The notes under the pieces were generated by a model. The model did not search any database. It had not been told where the DNA came from and saw only the letters and a list, made by a program, of their open reading frames with translations. Positions 52,330 to 61,003 of a stretch of DNA of 64,000 nucleotides are shown piece after piece (the stretch's first letter is position 1; each line of letters begins with the position of its first letter). Source of the DNA: Daejeonella sp. JGW-45 (GTDB lineage Bacteria; Bacteroidota; Bacteroidia; Sphingobacteriales; Sphingobacteriaceae); the NCBI RefSeq assembly GCF_029360805.1, contig NZ_JARKNC010000010.1:361287-425286 (forward strand), written 5' to 3'. The position numbers were made by a program, and so were the translations under genes.

Positions 52330-54309
52330 TTAATATTTGAGGAGACTGTCGACCTGCGCGTGCAACCTGGATTTAGCAAGAAAATTATCTTCGAGCGCTT
52401 TGTTCATTGGTATTGCTGTGTCAAGACTCGCGCAGCGTTTTATTGGGGCGTCCAGAAATTCAAAACAATGTTCGGCGATATGGGCGCTTATTTCGCCGCC
52501 GAATCCGCTTGTTAAAGTATCTTCGTGTAAGATGAGAACTCTCCCGGTCTTTTTCACGGAATTTTCTACAGATTCCTTATCCCAGGGTTGCAAGGTTCTG
52601 AGGTCTATGAGATCGGCCGATATCTGAGGATGCGCATTCAAGTATTCAAGTGCCCAATGAACTCCAAGGCCATAGGTGACTATGCTTATTTGCCCGCCCG
52701 TGCGTACAAGTCTTGCTTTTCCGATCCCGCAGGTGTAGTAATCATCGTGAACAGGTTCAGCAATGGCGCGGTAAAGATATTTGTGCTCAAAATAGATGAC
52801 CGGGTTAGGATCGTCGATCGCTGCTGCTAAAAGTCCTTTAGCATCGGATGGAAAGGCGGGATATACGATCTTAAGCCCCGGGGTTTTAGTGAACCAGGCT
52901 TCGTTGCTTTGAGAGTGAAAGGGCCCCGCACCAGTCCCTGCGCCTGTGGGCATACGGATCACAACATCGGCCTTCTCCGCCCACCGGTAATGTGTCTTCG
53001 CCAGGTTATTTATGATCTGGTTAAACCCGCAGGTTACAAAATCTGCAAACTGCATCTCTACAATTGCTTTATACCCATTGATCGATAAACCCAGCGCTGT
53101 ACCTACGATGGCTGATTCGCAGATTGGCGTGTTGCGTACCCTGCCTTTACCGAATTCTTCCACAAAACCCTGCGTAATTTTGAATGCGCCACCATATTCG
53201 GCGATATCCTGGCCCATTATAACAAGCTTTGGATATTTCTGCATGGATTGTCTTAACCCATCGGTAATGGCGTCTATATAACGCCTCTCGCTTTTTAAAG
53301 AGCTTACAACCTCCACCGGCTCCGCCGTAGAAGGAGCATACATATCTCCGACTTCGATAGCGGTGTTCACGGGGACTTCATCGTCGGCAAATGCCAGCTC
53401 AATTTCAGCCTCGATCTCGATTTTAAATTCATCCCTTATTTCAGCAATCAGTTCTTCATTCAGGATCTTCTCGTCGCGCAGGTACTGTTCGAAATTGTTA
53501 AGCGGGTCTTTCTTCTCCCATTCGGTAAAGAGCTCCTGCCGGATATATTTAGTGCCCGAAGCTTCTTCGTGCCCGCGCATACGAAAGGTCATACACTCGA
53601 CCAATACCGGCCGAGGTTTTTGCCTGATATTTTCGGCAATATCACTGATCGTATTGTAAACTTCCAGGATATTATTTCCGTCTATCTGGTAACCTTCCAT
53701 ACCGTATCCAATTGCCCGGTCGACAAGATTTTTACACCGGTATTGTTCGTTTACAGGAGTTGAGAGGCCGTAGGCATTATTTTCAATAATAAATATAACC
53801 GGGAGGTCCCAGACGGCGGCCACGTTAAGAGCTTCATGAAAATCACCCTCGCTGGTAGCGCCCTCACCTGTAAATACCAGTGTGGCATTTTGTTTATTTT
53901 CCAGGAGATCAGCTAAGGCAATGCCATCAGCTAAGGCAAGCTGCGGGCCCAAATGGGAGATCATCCCAACAATGTTAAACTGCTTTGTGCCAAAGTGAAA
54001 CGAGCGGTCACGGCCCTTGGTAAAACCGGAGCTCTTTCCCTGCCATTGAGCCATAAGCCGGGATAAAGGGATGCCCCGGCTGGTAAAGACGCCCAGGTTC
54101 CTGTGCATGGGGAGGATAAATTCATGAGGCCGCATGGCGAGGGTCGTGCCAACGGCAATAGCCTCCTGGCCGATGCCGGAAAACCATTTGCCAATCTTTC
54201 CCTGCCGTAAAAGGATCAGCATTTTTTCCTCTATCATCCTGGGTTTAAGGAGATGCTTATAGAACTTTAAGAGGCTGCTATCGGAAAGATCTTTACGGTC
54301 GAATTTCAT
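52330..54309 (-). CDS. 2-oxoacid dehydrogenase E1, fused alpha and beta subunits (branched-chain type)
   Basis: 659 residues. The alpha part (about 1-320) has the TPP motif FTGEGATSEGDFHEALNVAAVWDLPVIFIIENN and RGHEEASGTKYI; the beta part (about 330-659) has MGQDIAEYGGAFKITQGF, TPICESAIVGTALGLSINGYKAIVEMQFADF and a C-terminal transketolase fold. In most bacteria these are two chains; the fusion is common in Bacteroidota. It decarboxylates branched-chain 2-oxoacids (or pyruvate/acetoin-like substrates) and passes acyl groups to E2. No E2 or E3 gene is in the window, so the complex is split. Confidence 0.9.
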   Translation of the reverse strand: MKFDRKDLSDSSLLKFYKHLLKPRMIEEKMLILLRQGKIGKWFSGIGQEAIAVGTTLAMRPHEFILPMHRNLGVFTSRGIPLSRLMAQWQGKSSGFTKGRDRSFHFGTKQFNIVGMISHLGPQLALADGIALADLLENKQNATLVFTGEGATSEGDFHEALNVAAVWDLPVIFIIENNAYGLSTPVNEQYRCKNLVDRAIGYGMEGYQIDGNNILEVYNTISDIAENIRQKPRPVLVECMTFRMRGHEEASGTKYIRQELFTEWEKKDPLNNFEQYLRDEKILNEELIAEIRDEFKIEIEAEIELAFADDEVPVNTAIEVGDMYAPSTAEPVEVVSSLKSERRYIDAITDGLRQSMQKYPKLVIMGQDIAEYGGAFKITQGFVEEFGKGRVRNTPICESAIVGTALGLSINGYKAIVEMQFADFVTCGFNQIINNLAKTHYRWAEKADVVIRMPTGAGTGAGPFHSQSNEAWFTKTPGLKIVYPAFPSDAKGLLAAAIDDPNPVIYFEHKYLYRAIAEPVHDDYYTCGIGKARLVRTGGQISIVTYGLGVHWALEYLNAHPQISADLIDLRTLQPWDKESVENSVKKTGRVLILHEDTLTSGFGGEISAHIAEHCFEFLDAPIKRCASLDTAIPMNKALEDNFLAKSRLHAQVDSLLKY

Positions 54310-54316
54310 TGTGTCT

Positions 54317-54344
54317 GTGAGCTACGGGCTATGAGATATGAGCC
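54317..54344. repeat. Short heptad array (ATGAGCT type) upstream of the E1 gene
   Basis: Four in-phase units (GTGAGCT, ACGGGCT, ATGAGAT, ATGAGCC) eight bases upstream of the E1 start. The unit resembles the array at 60917-60993. Confidence 0.6.
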
Positions 54345-54408
54345 TGAAGTATCTTTTTAAACAATATATTTTATTCAACTCTGATTACTGTTTACCGGCC
54401 ACCGATCA

Positions 54409-55800
54409 CTAATTACTCGTCCCCTTACCAATCTTTCCAGCCCACTGCTTACTAAATGACTCTTTAGAAACTTCCGGAAGACCGCGGTTCTCCCCCCAGT
54501 TCTTCTTGAAAAACGTCTTTAGCAAGACGTTTTTCCATCTGCCGTTAAGCAGGTCCATCATTTTGCGTTTCATCATGCCTAGTTTCCAGGCTTTCCAACC
54601 CAAGCTTTCAGGGCCTGAATTTAATCCTTCTTTCACGGCATCCCTGCGGTTCAGCAGGAGCATTTTGTGGATATCAATTTTCACGGGGCAAACTTCTGAG
54701 CATTTTCCACAAAGGCTGGAAGCGTAGCTCAGATGCTTGAATTCCTTCATCCCGGCCATATGCGGGGTAATAATCGAACCTATGGGGCCGCTGTAAGTAG
54801 TCTCATAGGTGTGTCCGCCGATATTTTTGTAGACGGGACATGCGTTAAGGCAGGCACCGCAGCGGATGCAGTAAAGTCCCTGCCGTTGATCTTTTTGCGC
54901 CAGAAGATTGGTTCTGCCGTTGTCGAGCAAGATAACATACATTTCCTCAGGTCCGTCAGTTTCCTCAGCCTGCCGGGGTCCGCCCAGGATAGTATTGTAA
55001 ACTGTTAAGTTTTGTCCCGTTCCGTGTGTCGCAAGCAGGGGCCAGAAAAGATCAAGGTCCTGCATGGTCGGAATTACTTTTTCTATACCAACGATAGCAA
55101 TATGGATCTTTGGAAATGTTGTTGTAAGCCTGGCATTTCCCTCGTTCTCCGTAAGCGCGATGCTGCCTGTATCTGCTATCAGGAAATTGCCCCCGGTAAT
55201 TCCAATATCTGCAGTGGTATACTTTTCCCGCAGCAGTTCCCGGGCTTTTAATGTTAATTGTTCGGGTGTAGCGTCTATAGGAGTACCGAATTTCTCATTA
55301 AATAACCTGGCGATATCTTCTTTGCTGAGGTGCATTGCCGGGGTAACTATATGATAAGGTCTTTGGCCTAACAACTGAACGATATATTCCCCAAGATCAC
55401 TTTCCACCGTGCTGATGTTATTATTTTCCAGAAATTCATTTAAATGAATTTCTTCAGTCACCATAGATTTTGATTTTATAACGCTCCGGGCATTGGCTTT
55501 CTGGATTATGCTAAGGATTTCCCTGTTAGCCTCCGCTGCATCATTCGCCCAGATTACTTTGCCGCCTTTACGCTGGAAATTAGATTCAAACTCTGGTAAG
55601 AGCTTATCCAGGTTTTCCATCACCTTCCACTTGATCGTATGAGCTTTTCGCTTGGAATTTTCGAGATTGGCAAACTTCGAGAGTCCACGTGCTACTGCTG
55701 TATCATACTTCCCGATGTTGTTGTTGATGATCCGCCGGTGGTCCGGGTCAAAAGCCTTTTTGGCAGAAGTGGAGACAAATTCTGATGCGAGTGTACTCAT
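54409..55800 (-). CDS. lutB: LutB/LldF family iron-sulfur protein (lactate utilisation)
   Basis: 463 residues. N-terminal LUD domain (about 60-300; TADIGITGGNFLIADTGSIALTENEGNARLT is the hallmark) followed by two 4Fe-4S motifs (CIRCGACLNACPVY; CGKCSEVCPVKI) and a C-terminal helical tail. In Bacillus, LutABC oxidises L-lactate to pyruvate. Here lutA and lutC are not adjacent: the upstream gene is a peptidase and the downstream one E1. Whether the others lie elsewhere cannot be seen. Confidence 0.92.
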   Translation of the reverse strand: MSTLASEFVSTSAKKAFDPDHRRIINNNIGKYDTAVARGLSKFANLENSKRKAHTIKWKVMENLDKLLPEFESNFQRKGGKVIWANDAAEANREILSIIQKANARSVIKSKSMVTEEIHLNEFLENNNISTVESDLGEYIVQLLGQRPYHIVTPAMHLSKEDIARLFNEKFGTPIDATPEQLTLKARELLREKYTTADIGITGGNFLIADTGSIALTENEGNARLTTTFPKIHIAIVGIEKVIPTMQDLDLFWPLLATHGTGQNLTVYNTILGGPRQAEETDGPEEMYVILLDNGRTNLLAQKDQRQGLYCIRCGACLNACPVYKNIGGHTYETTYSGPIGSIITPHMAGMKEFKHLSYASSLCGKCSEVCPVKIDIHKMLLLNRRDAVKEGLNSGPESLGWKAWKLGMMKRKMMDLLNGRWKNVLLKTFFKKNWGENRGLPEVSKESFSKQWAGKIGKGTSN

Positions 55801-55819
55801 TATGCGAATTTAGCTATTC

Positions 55820-57418
55820 TTATCTCGAATTGGGCATATCATTAGTCACATCAACAACTGGCCTCTTATCCCTGTTTGCCAGGTCCCAGCCGGTATAAAA
55901 CACCAGATGAGCCCGTTTGGTCAGCACGTCAAAATTGATCTTCCTGAACTCATCACTGGGTTTATGATAATCTTCGTGCACACCATTGAAATAGAATACG
56001 ATCGGCACGCCGTGTTTCGCGAAGTTATAATGATCTGAACGATAGTAGATACGCTCGGGGTCGTTCGGGTCATTGTATTTATAGTCTATCTTCATTTTAG
56101 TGTAAACGGCATTTGCATTTTCGCTGATCTTGTGAAGGTCCGTACTAAGCTTATCAGAACCAATCAGGTAGCAATAGTTTGCCGAGTCCGGGGAAGTCTT
56201 GTATTCTTCGCCGGTTCTCCCAATCATATCGATATTCAGGTTTGTGATGGTATTAGCCATAGGGAACACCGGGTTTAATGAATACCATTCTGAACCCAGC
56301 AATCCTTTTTCTTCTGCTGTTACAAACAGGAACAGTATACTTCTGCGCGGCCCTTTGCCCTCTTTTTTCGCTTTGGCATAAGCCCTGGCGATCTCAAGAA
56401 CTCCTGTTGTGCCCGAGCCATCATCATCAGCCCCGTTATTCACTTTATCTTTTCCACCATCTTTGGTTAGACCGATATGGTCGTAGTGTGCAGAAAAAAC
56501 CAGTACCTCATCTTTCAGATCGGAGCCTTCAAGGTAACCCATGACATTCATGGAGCGTACATCCTTTTTTACCGGACCGTATGTAACTGCCAATGTCGAG
56601 TTTATGGATTGAGTCTGCGGTGTGCCGCTGATATCCACTGAAGATTTTAATGCTGAATATGTTTTTCCGGAATTCCTGAGCATGAGATCGGCTACTTCAG
56701 GTGCAATAGTTATTATCGCACCCGAACCCCCACGGGGTGCGGGTGCAGCTGCGTTCTCTTTTTTAAGGCTAAGCCTTCCGGATGCGGGAACGTATTGTTT
56801 CAATGCTTTGCTTACCTCCGGATTAACTACAATGATCAATGCCGGGCCCCGACTTGCGACATTCTGCAAGCGTTTCATATACTGATATGGCTCGCTCGAT
56901 TTAGTAATTGCGGATAAGCCGTTATTCATTGGTTCGTTCGTACCGATCAGCATGACCACTTTTCCGGTCAGGTCTGTTCCTTTGAGGTCGTCGTAAGTTT
57001 CTGAACTTATTCCGTAACCAGCAAAAATAATTTCATCTGCGTTTATCGATCTGCCAGCGCCGCCACCCTGAACAAGTAAAAAATCTTTTCCCTGATTCAG
57101 AGAATTGCCATTGGCTGTGAAAGTAGCGAATTCAAATACTGTTTCTGTCAGAGGTACTTCCTGGAAATACGAGCCGTTTACCGGGGCAGTTAAACCGAGC
57201 TTTTTCAATTCGGCTGCAATATAATTAGCTGCCTTTTCCGCGCCCGGTTTTCCCGTTTCCCGGCCTTCAAATTTATCCGATGACAGGACCTTCAGATGCT
57301 TTCTTGCCAGTTTAGGAGTGATCTGTTCGGCATATTTCTGTGCTACCGGGTCCTGAGCAAATGCGTGTACGGAAATTCCTACAACAAGCAGTGCCCATAG
57401 TGCCTTTGTTTTCATCAT
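55820..57418 (-). CDS. M28 family metallopeptidase with PA domain, secreted
   Basis: 532 residues. Signal peptide (MMKTKALWALLVVGISVHAFAQ); a PA domain inserted at about 120-290 (DEIIFAGYGISSETYDDLKGTDLTGKVVMLIGTNEP); and the M28 core with zinc ligands visible in VFSAHYDHIG, NNGADDDGSGTTGVLEIAR, VTAEEKGLLGSEWY, NLNIDMIGR and YYRSDHYNFAKHGVPIVFY. Acts in the periplasm or outside as an aminopeptidase or glutamine-cyclase-like enzyme. It is monocistronic in appearance. Confidence 0.92.
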   Translation of the reverse strand: MMKTKALWALLVVGISVHAFAQDPVAQKYAEQITPKLARKHLKVLSSDKFEGRETGKPGAEKAANYIAAELKKLGLTAPVNGSYFQEVPLTETVFEFATFTANGNSLNQGKDFLLVQGGGAGRSINADEIIFAGYGISSETYDDLKGTDLTGKVVMLIGTNEPMNNGLSAITKSSEPYQYMKRLQNVASRGPALIIVVNPEVSKALKQYVPASGRLSLKKENAAAPAPRGGSGAIITIAPEVADLMLRNSGKTYSALKSSVDISGTPQTQSINSTLAVTYGPVKKDVRSMNVMGYLEGSDLKDEVLVFSAHYDHIGLTKDGGKDKVNNGADDDGSGTTGVLEIARAYAKAKKEGKGPRRSILFLFVTAEEKGLLGSEWYSLNPVFPMANTITNLNIDMIGRTGEEYKTSPDSANYCYLIGSDKLSTDLHKISENANAVYTKMKIDYKYNDPNDPERIYYRSDHYNFAKHGVPIVFYFNGVHEDYHKPSDEFRKINFDVLTKRAHLVFYTGWDLANRDKRPVVDVTNDMPNSR

Positions 57419-57441
57419 TTTTATAAGGTTAGTTTAAAAAA

Positions 57442-57876
57442 TTAACAGGACATTTTATTTACCCTGTTGGCATGACGTCCGCCCTCGAACGTTGAATTTA
57501 AGAATTTAAATGTAATTTCTTTCGCCAGTTCAATAGAGACAAACCGGGCAGGAATGCAAAGTACGTTTGCATCATTATGGCCCCTGGCGAGTTCAGCAAG
57601 TTCGCCATTCCAGCATATTGCGGCGCGAATTCCCTGGTGTTTATTAGCTGTGATGGCAACTCCATTGGCACTTCCGCAGATCAGGATGCCAAGTTTAAAC
57701 TCACCACTCTCTACCGCACTTGCAACCGGATGCGCGAAATCAGGATAATCAACAGAATCGGTACCATAGGTTCCGAAATCTTTGATCTGATATTCCTTAA
57801 GAAAGTCGATAAGAACTTTTTTATATTCAAAACCGGCGTGGTCTCCGCCGATAGCGATGCTGATAGAGTTGTTCAT
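57442..57876 (-). CDS. rpiB: Ribose 5-phosphate isomerase B
   Basis: Interconverts ribose 5-phosphate and ribulose 5-phosphate (pentose phosphate pathway), cytosolic. 144 residues, normal length. IAIGGDHAGFEYKKVLIDFL, DSVDYPDFAHPVA and ICGSANGVAITANKHQGIRAA (the active-site Cys region) are visible. A consensus promoter at 57881-57912 places transcription start at about the ATG, so the message should be leaderless or nearly so. Confidence 0.95.
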   Translation of the reverse strand: MNNSISIAIGGDHAGFEYKKVLIDFLKEYQIKDFGTYGTDSVDYPDFAHPVASAVESGEFKLGILICGSANGVAITANKHQGIRAAICWNGELAELARGHNDANVLCIPARFVSIELAKEITFKFLNSTFEGGRHANRVNKMSC

Positions 57877-57880
57877 GAGA

Positions 57881-57912
57881 CAAAATTAATTTTTTAATAA
57901 AACAGGATCAAA
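57881..57912 (-). promoter_or_regulatory. Promoter of rpiB
   Basis: On the minus strand, TTTG (57909-57912), a 20-base spacer and TAATTTTG (57881-57888): a full consensus match. The -7 box ends four bases before the ATG at 57876. Confidence 0.7.
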
Positions 57913-57918
57913 GGTTCA

Positions 57919-58794
57919 TTAGTCTTTATAAAATTCAATTTCGGCCTTTTTCTTCCGCTGTTCGACTATTGCCGAAACATATATACTCGCTTCATATAGC
58001 AGGAATAAAGGTAAGCTTACCGTGAACATGGTGATCAGGTCTGGCGTAGGAGTTACAACGGCAGCTATGATCAGGATAAGCACTGTGGCGTATCTTCTGG
58101 ACGACCGCATAAACTTAGGCGTCATTATTCCCAGTTTTGACAGGATATAGATAATTATTGGAAGTTCAAATATTATACCCGCGCCGATACTTAATGTAGC
58201 CAGGATCGAGAAATATGAGTCGATCTCGATATTGTTGTTGATGATGGAACTTACCTCGTAATTAGAGAGGAAATTTATTGACAGGGGAGATATAATGTAA
58301 TACCCGAAAAGAACTCCCACGATGAACAGCAATGATGCCCAGAAAACAAAGCCTGTAGCCGAATTGCGCTCATTTTCATGGAGTGCCGGCTTAACAAAAC
58401 GCCATATTTCAAATAGCAGGTAAGGAAAGCCCAGAACTATCCCAATCATCAGAGATGAGTTTAACTGCAATGTGAACTGTCCTCCAAGCTGGGTATTGAT
58501 AATAATAAAATTCAGCTTGGTAACACAGAATTCAGCTCCAAGGTTAAATTTCTCGGTGGCGGCGCACATCATCCTGTAAGTCCAGAAATTAGTCCTGCCG
58601 GGAGCCATGATTATCTTTTCAAAGATGAAATCGTAGAAGCTGAACGCGAGAATTGTAAATACAACTATTGCAATTGCAGCTCTTATCAGATGGCCGCGAA
58701 GCACATCCAGATGGTCAAAAAATGACATCTCGGCTTCTATCGTTTTGCCTTTTTCCTTGATGGCCTTAACAAGGTCGGTACGTTCTTCGCTCAT
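57919..58794 (-). CDS. tatC: Sec-independent protein translocase protein TatC
   Basis: Multi-spanning receptor of the Tat pathway that binds twin-arginine signals. 291 residues with six membrane helices. SFFDHLDVLRGHLIRA is the family N-terminal motif; FGLAFELP appears as GAGIIFELPIIIYIL; the C-terminal TPDLITMFTVSLPLFLLYE closes it. It is on the minus strand 24 kb from the two tatA genes. A terminator-like hairpin (58809-58840) separates it from accC. Confidence 0.95.
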   Translation of the reverse strand: MSEERTDLVKAIKEKGKTIEAEMSFFDHLDVLRGHLIRAAIAIVVFTILAFSFYDFIFEKIIMAPGRTNFWTYRMMCAATEKFNLGAEFCVTKLNFIIINTQLGGQFTLQLNSSLMIGIVLGFPYLLFEIWRFVKPALHENERNSATGFVFWASLLFIVGVLFGYYIISPLSINFLSNYEVSSIINNNIEIDSYFSILATLSIGAGIIFELPIIIYILSKLGIMTPKFMRSSRRYATVLILIIAAVVTPTPDLITMFTVSLPLFLLYEASIYVSAIVEQRKKKAEIEFYKD

Positions 58795-58808
58795 ATTTCA
58801 AAAACAAA

Positions 58809-58840
58809 AATACCATTCTGTTTGACTTGAGAATGGTATT
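58809..58840 (-). terminator. Terminator after accC (T-tract overlapping a -7-like box of tatC)
   Basis: AATACCATTCT and AGAATGGTATT form a perfect 11-bp stem with a 10-base loop; the minus strand then reads TTTTTGTTTTTG. The same T-tract contains TATTTTTG (58805-58812), a -7-like match 11 bases before the tatC start. Confidence 0.7.
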
Positions 58841-58937
58841 CTGTTGATATTTAATAATAATCAATTTATTTGTGACATTTAAAGCAGTACACATATTGTA
58901 TTCGCTGCTTTTGACAGCCAATTAGTTTTAATTCAGG

Positions 58938-60278
58938 CTATTCTGTCAAATCGAAGCTCTCCATAAATTTGGTCGTGAAATTACCTGCACGGAAGTTTGG
59001 ATCTCTCATTAAACGCAAATGAAAAGGGATAGTTGTCTTCACACCCTCAATTACAAATTCGCTCAGTGATCTTTCCATGGTGCTTATAGCTTCTTCCCTG
59101 GTTTGGGCAACACAGATCAGCTTGGCGATCATGGAGTCATAGTTAGGAGGGATCTGGTATCCGGCATACACGTGAGTATCCACACGCACACCGTGCCCGC
59201 CCGGCGAATGAAAGTGAGTAATTAGACCAGGAGATGGCCTGAAGTTGTTGAACGGATCTTCCGCATTGATCCGGCATTCGATAGCATGCATCTCAGGAAT
59301 ATAGTTTTTACCTGAGATAGGGATGCCGGCAGCAACCTTTATTTGTTCCTTGATGAGGTCAAAATTGATGACCTCCTCTGTTACCGGGTGCTCCACTTGT
59401 ATGCGGGTGTTCATTTCCATGAAATAAAAGTTGCGGTGCTTGTCGACAAGAAACTCAACAGTTCCGGCTCCTTCATAATTTACAGCCTGGGCTCCTTTGA
59501 TGGCAGCTTCACCCATTTTTTCCCTTAGTTCGGGAGTCATGAATGGAGAGGGAGATTCCTCTACCAGTTTTTGGTGACGCCGCTGGATAGAGCAATCTCT
59601 TTCAGACAGATGACAAACTTTGCCGTATTGATCGCCAATTACCTGGATCTCTATATGACGCGGGTCTTCTACATATTTTTCAAGATAAAGACCATCATTG
59701 CCAAATGCGGCAGATGATTCCTGGCGTGCAGAGTCCCATGCGGGCTCAAACTCGTTATCATTCCACACAATTCGCATTCCGCGGCCGCCACCACCTGCTG
59801 TTGCTTTAAGTATGACAGGGTATCCGATTTCGTTTGAGATCTTGAGGCCTTCCTTAACATCGGTAAGCAAGCCTTCAGAACCGGGTATGGTTGGTACGCC
59901 TGCAAGCTTCATTGTCTCCTTCGCAGAGGCTTTGTCGCCCATGCCGTTAATCTGTTCGGCGGTTGCGCCTATAAATTTGATCCCGTAGTCATGACATATT
60001 GCCGAAAATTTAGCATTTTCCGATAGAAAGCCATAACCCGGATGGATTGCATCGGCGTTGGTAACTTCAGCTGCAGAAATGATATTGGGAATGCTCAGGT
60101 ATGAATCTTTACTTGGAGGAGGCCCGATACAGACCGCCTCATCGGCGAAACGGACGTGCAGGCTGTCGCGATCTGCGGTAGAGTATACAGCTACGGTTTT
60201 TACGCCCATTTCCTTACAGGTACGGATGATTCGTAAAGCTATCTCACCACGATTAGCAATCAGTATTTTTTTAAACAT
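58938..60278 (-). CDS. accC: Acetyl-CoA carboxylase, biotin carboxylase subunit
   Basis: Carboxylates biotin on BCCP with ATP and bicarbonate, the first half-reaction of malonyl-CoA synthesis. 446 residues, normal. [62 protein letters not shown] (ATP-grasp glycine loop), [19 protein letters not shown] and [16 protein letters not shown] (catalytic region) are all present. Downstream of accB; ends before the terminator at 58809-58840. Confidence 0.97.
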   Translation of the reverse strand: MFKKILIANRGEIALRIIRTCKEMGVKTVAVYSTADRDSLHVRFADEAVCIGPPPSKDSYLSIPNIISAAEVTNADAIHPGYGFLSENAKFSAICHDYGIKFIGATAEQINGMGDKASAKETMKLAGVPTIPGSEGLLTDVKEGLKISNEIGYPVILKATAGGGGRGMRIVWNDNEFEPAWDSARQESSAAFGNDGLYLEKYVEDPRHIEIQVIGDQYGKVCHLSERDCSIQRRHQKLVEESPSPFMTPELREKMGEAAIKGAQAVNYEGAGTVEFLVDKHRNFYFMEMNTRIQVEHPVTEEVINFDLIKEQIKVAAGIPISGKNYIPEMHAIECRINAEDPFNNFRPSPGLITHFHSPGGHGVRVDTHVYAGYQIPPNYDSMIAKLICVAQTREEAISTMERSLSEFVIEGVKTTIPFHLRLMRDPNFRAGNFTTKFMESFDLTE

Positions 60279-60345
60279 AGGTTTCTTTGTCGATATGAAT
60301 TTACTTCAAAAGCCGGGTACTTCTCATTTGTCTCTCGTTGCCCCG

Positions 60346-60366
60346 CTTCCCGTTTCTCGTCTCCTT
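60346..60366. repeat. Short heptad array between accC and accB
   Basis: Three in-phase units (CTTCCCG, TTTCTCG, TCTCCTT), the same unit types as the 8762-8852 array, ending at the accB stop codon (60365-60367); irregular related units extend back to 60320. Confidence 0.55.
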
Positions 60367-60850
60367 ACACTGGTTCAACCAAGAATAAAGGCTGATCGTA
60401 CTCAACCGGGCTGGCATTATCTACCAATACTTTCACGATACGGCCACTTACTTCAGATTCGATCTCATTGAAGAGCTTCATGGCTTCGATAATGCAAACA
60501 ACCTGTCCGGCCTTAATCTCATCGCCAACATTTACAAATAACGGTTTATCAGGGCCGGATGAACGGTAAAATGTACCGATCATGGGTGATTTAACAGTGA
60601 TGTAATTGGACGTTTCATCCTTATCTGCCGCTTTGGCTTCGGTTGCCGGCGCAGCCGGACTTGCCGGTGCGGCGGGGGGTACGACTGCTGAAATAGTGTG
60701 TTGCTGAACGGGGGCCGGTGCTCCTGTTATATAGGTTGGCGCCTGGTTAGTCTTTATGGTAATTTTAAACTCTTTCTGCTCAATTGACACTTCATTTACT
60801 CCAGATCTGGAAACGAACTTAATGAGTTCCTGAATTTGTTTAATATCCAT
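60365..60850 (-). CDS. accB: Acetyl-CoA carboxylase, biotin carboxyl carrier protein
   Basis: 161 residues. The N-terminal part (about 1-40) has the usual docking helix and strand ([20 protein letters not shown]), a Pro/Ala-rich linker follows (about 42-75), then the biotinyl domain (about 83-161) with the biotinylated lysine Lys125 in [13 protein letters not shown]. It carries the carboxylated biotin from AccC to the carboxyltransferase, which is not in the window. Part of the minus-strand lipid operon. Confidence 0.96.
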   Translation of the reverse strand: MDIKQIQELIKFVSRSGVNEVSIEQKEFKITIKTNQAPTYITGAPAPVQQHTISAVVPPAAPASPAAPATEAKAADKDETSNYITVKSPMIGTFYRSSGPDKPLFVNVGDEIKAGQVVCIIEAMKLFNEIESEVSGRIVKVLVDNASPVEYDQPLFLVEPV

Positions 60851-60916
60851 TGTTTATAGTTTAGTTTTCGGTTAATCTAAATTTATAATAAAATTTTAAG
60901 TTACGAACGATTATCT

Positions 60917-60993
60917 ATCAGTTATCGGCTATGAGCTATCAGCTATCAGCTGTCAGCTATGAGCTTTCAGTTATCAGCTTTCAGCTATTAGGT
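60917..60993. repeat. Long heptad array (11 in-phase units, ATCAGCT type) between accB and fabH
   Basis: Eleven 7-bp units in unbroken phase, variants of ATCAGCT (ATGAGCT, GTCAGCT, TTCAGCT, ATCGGCT). It occupies half of the 153-base gap between accB and fabH and stops ten bases before the fabH stop codon. Confidence 0.85.
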
Positions 60994-61003
60994 GTTAACT
61001 CCC

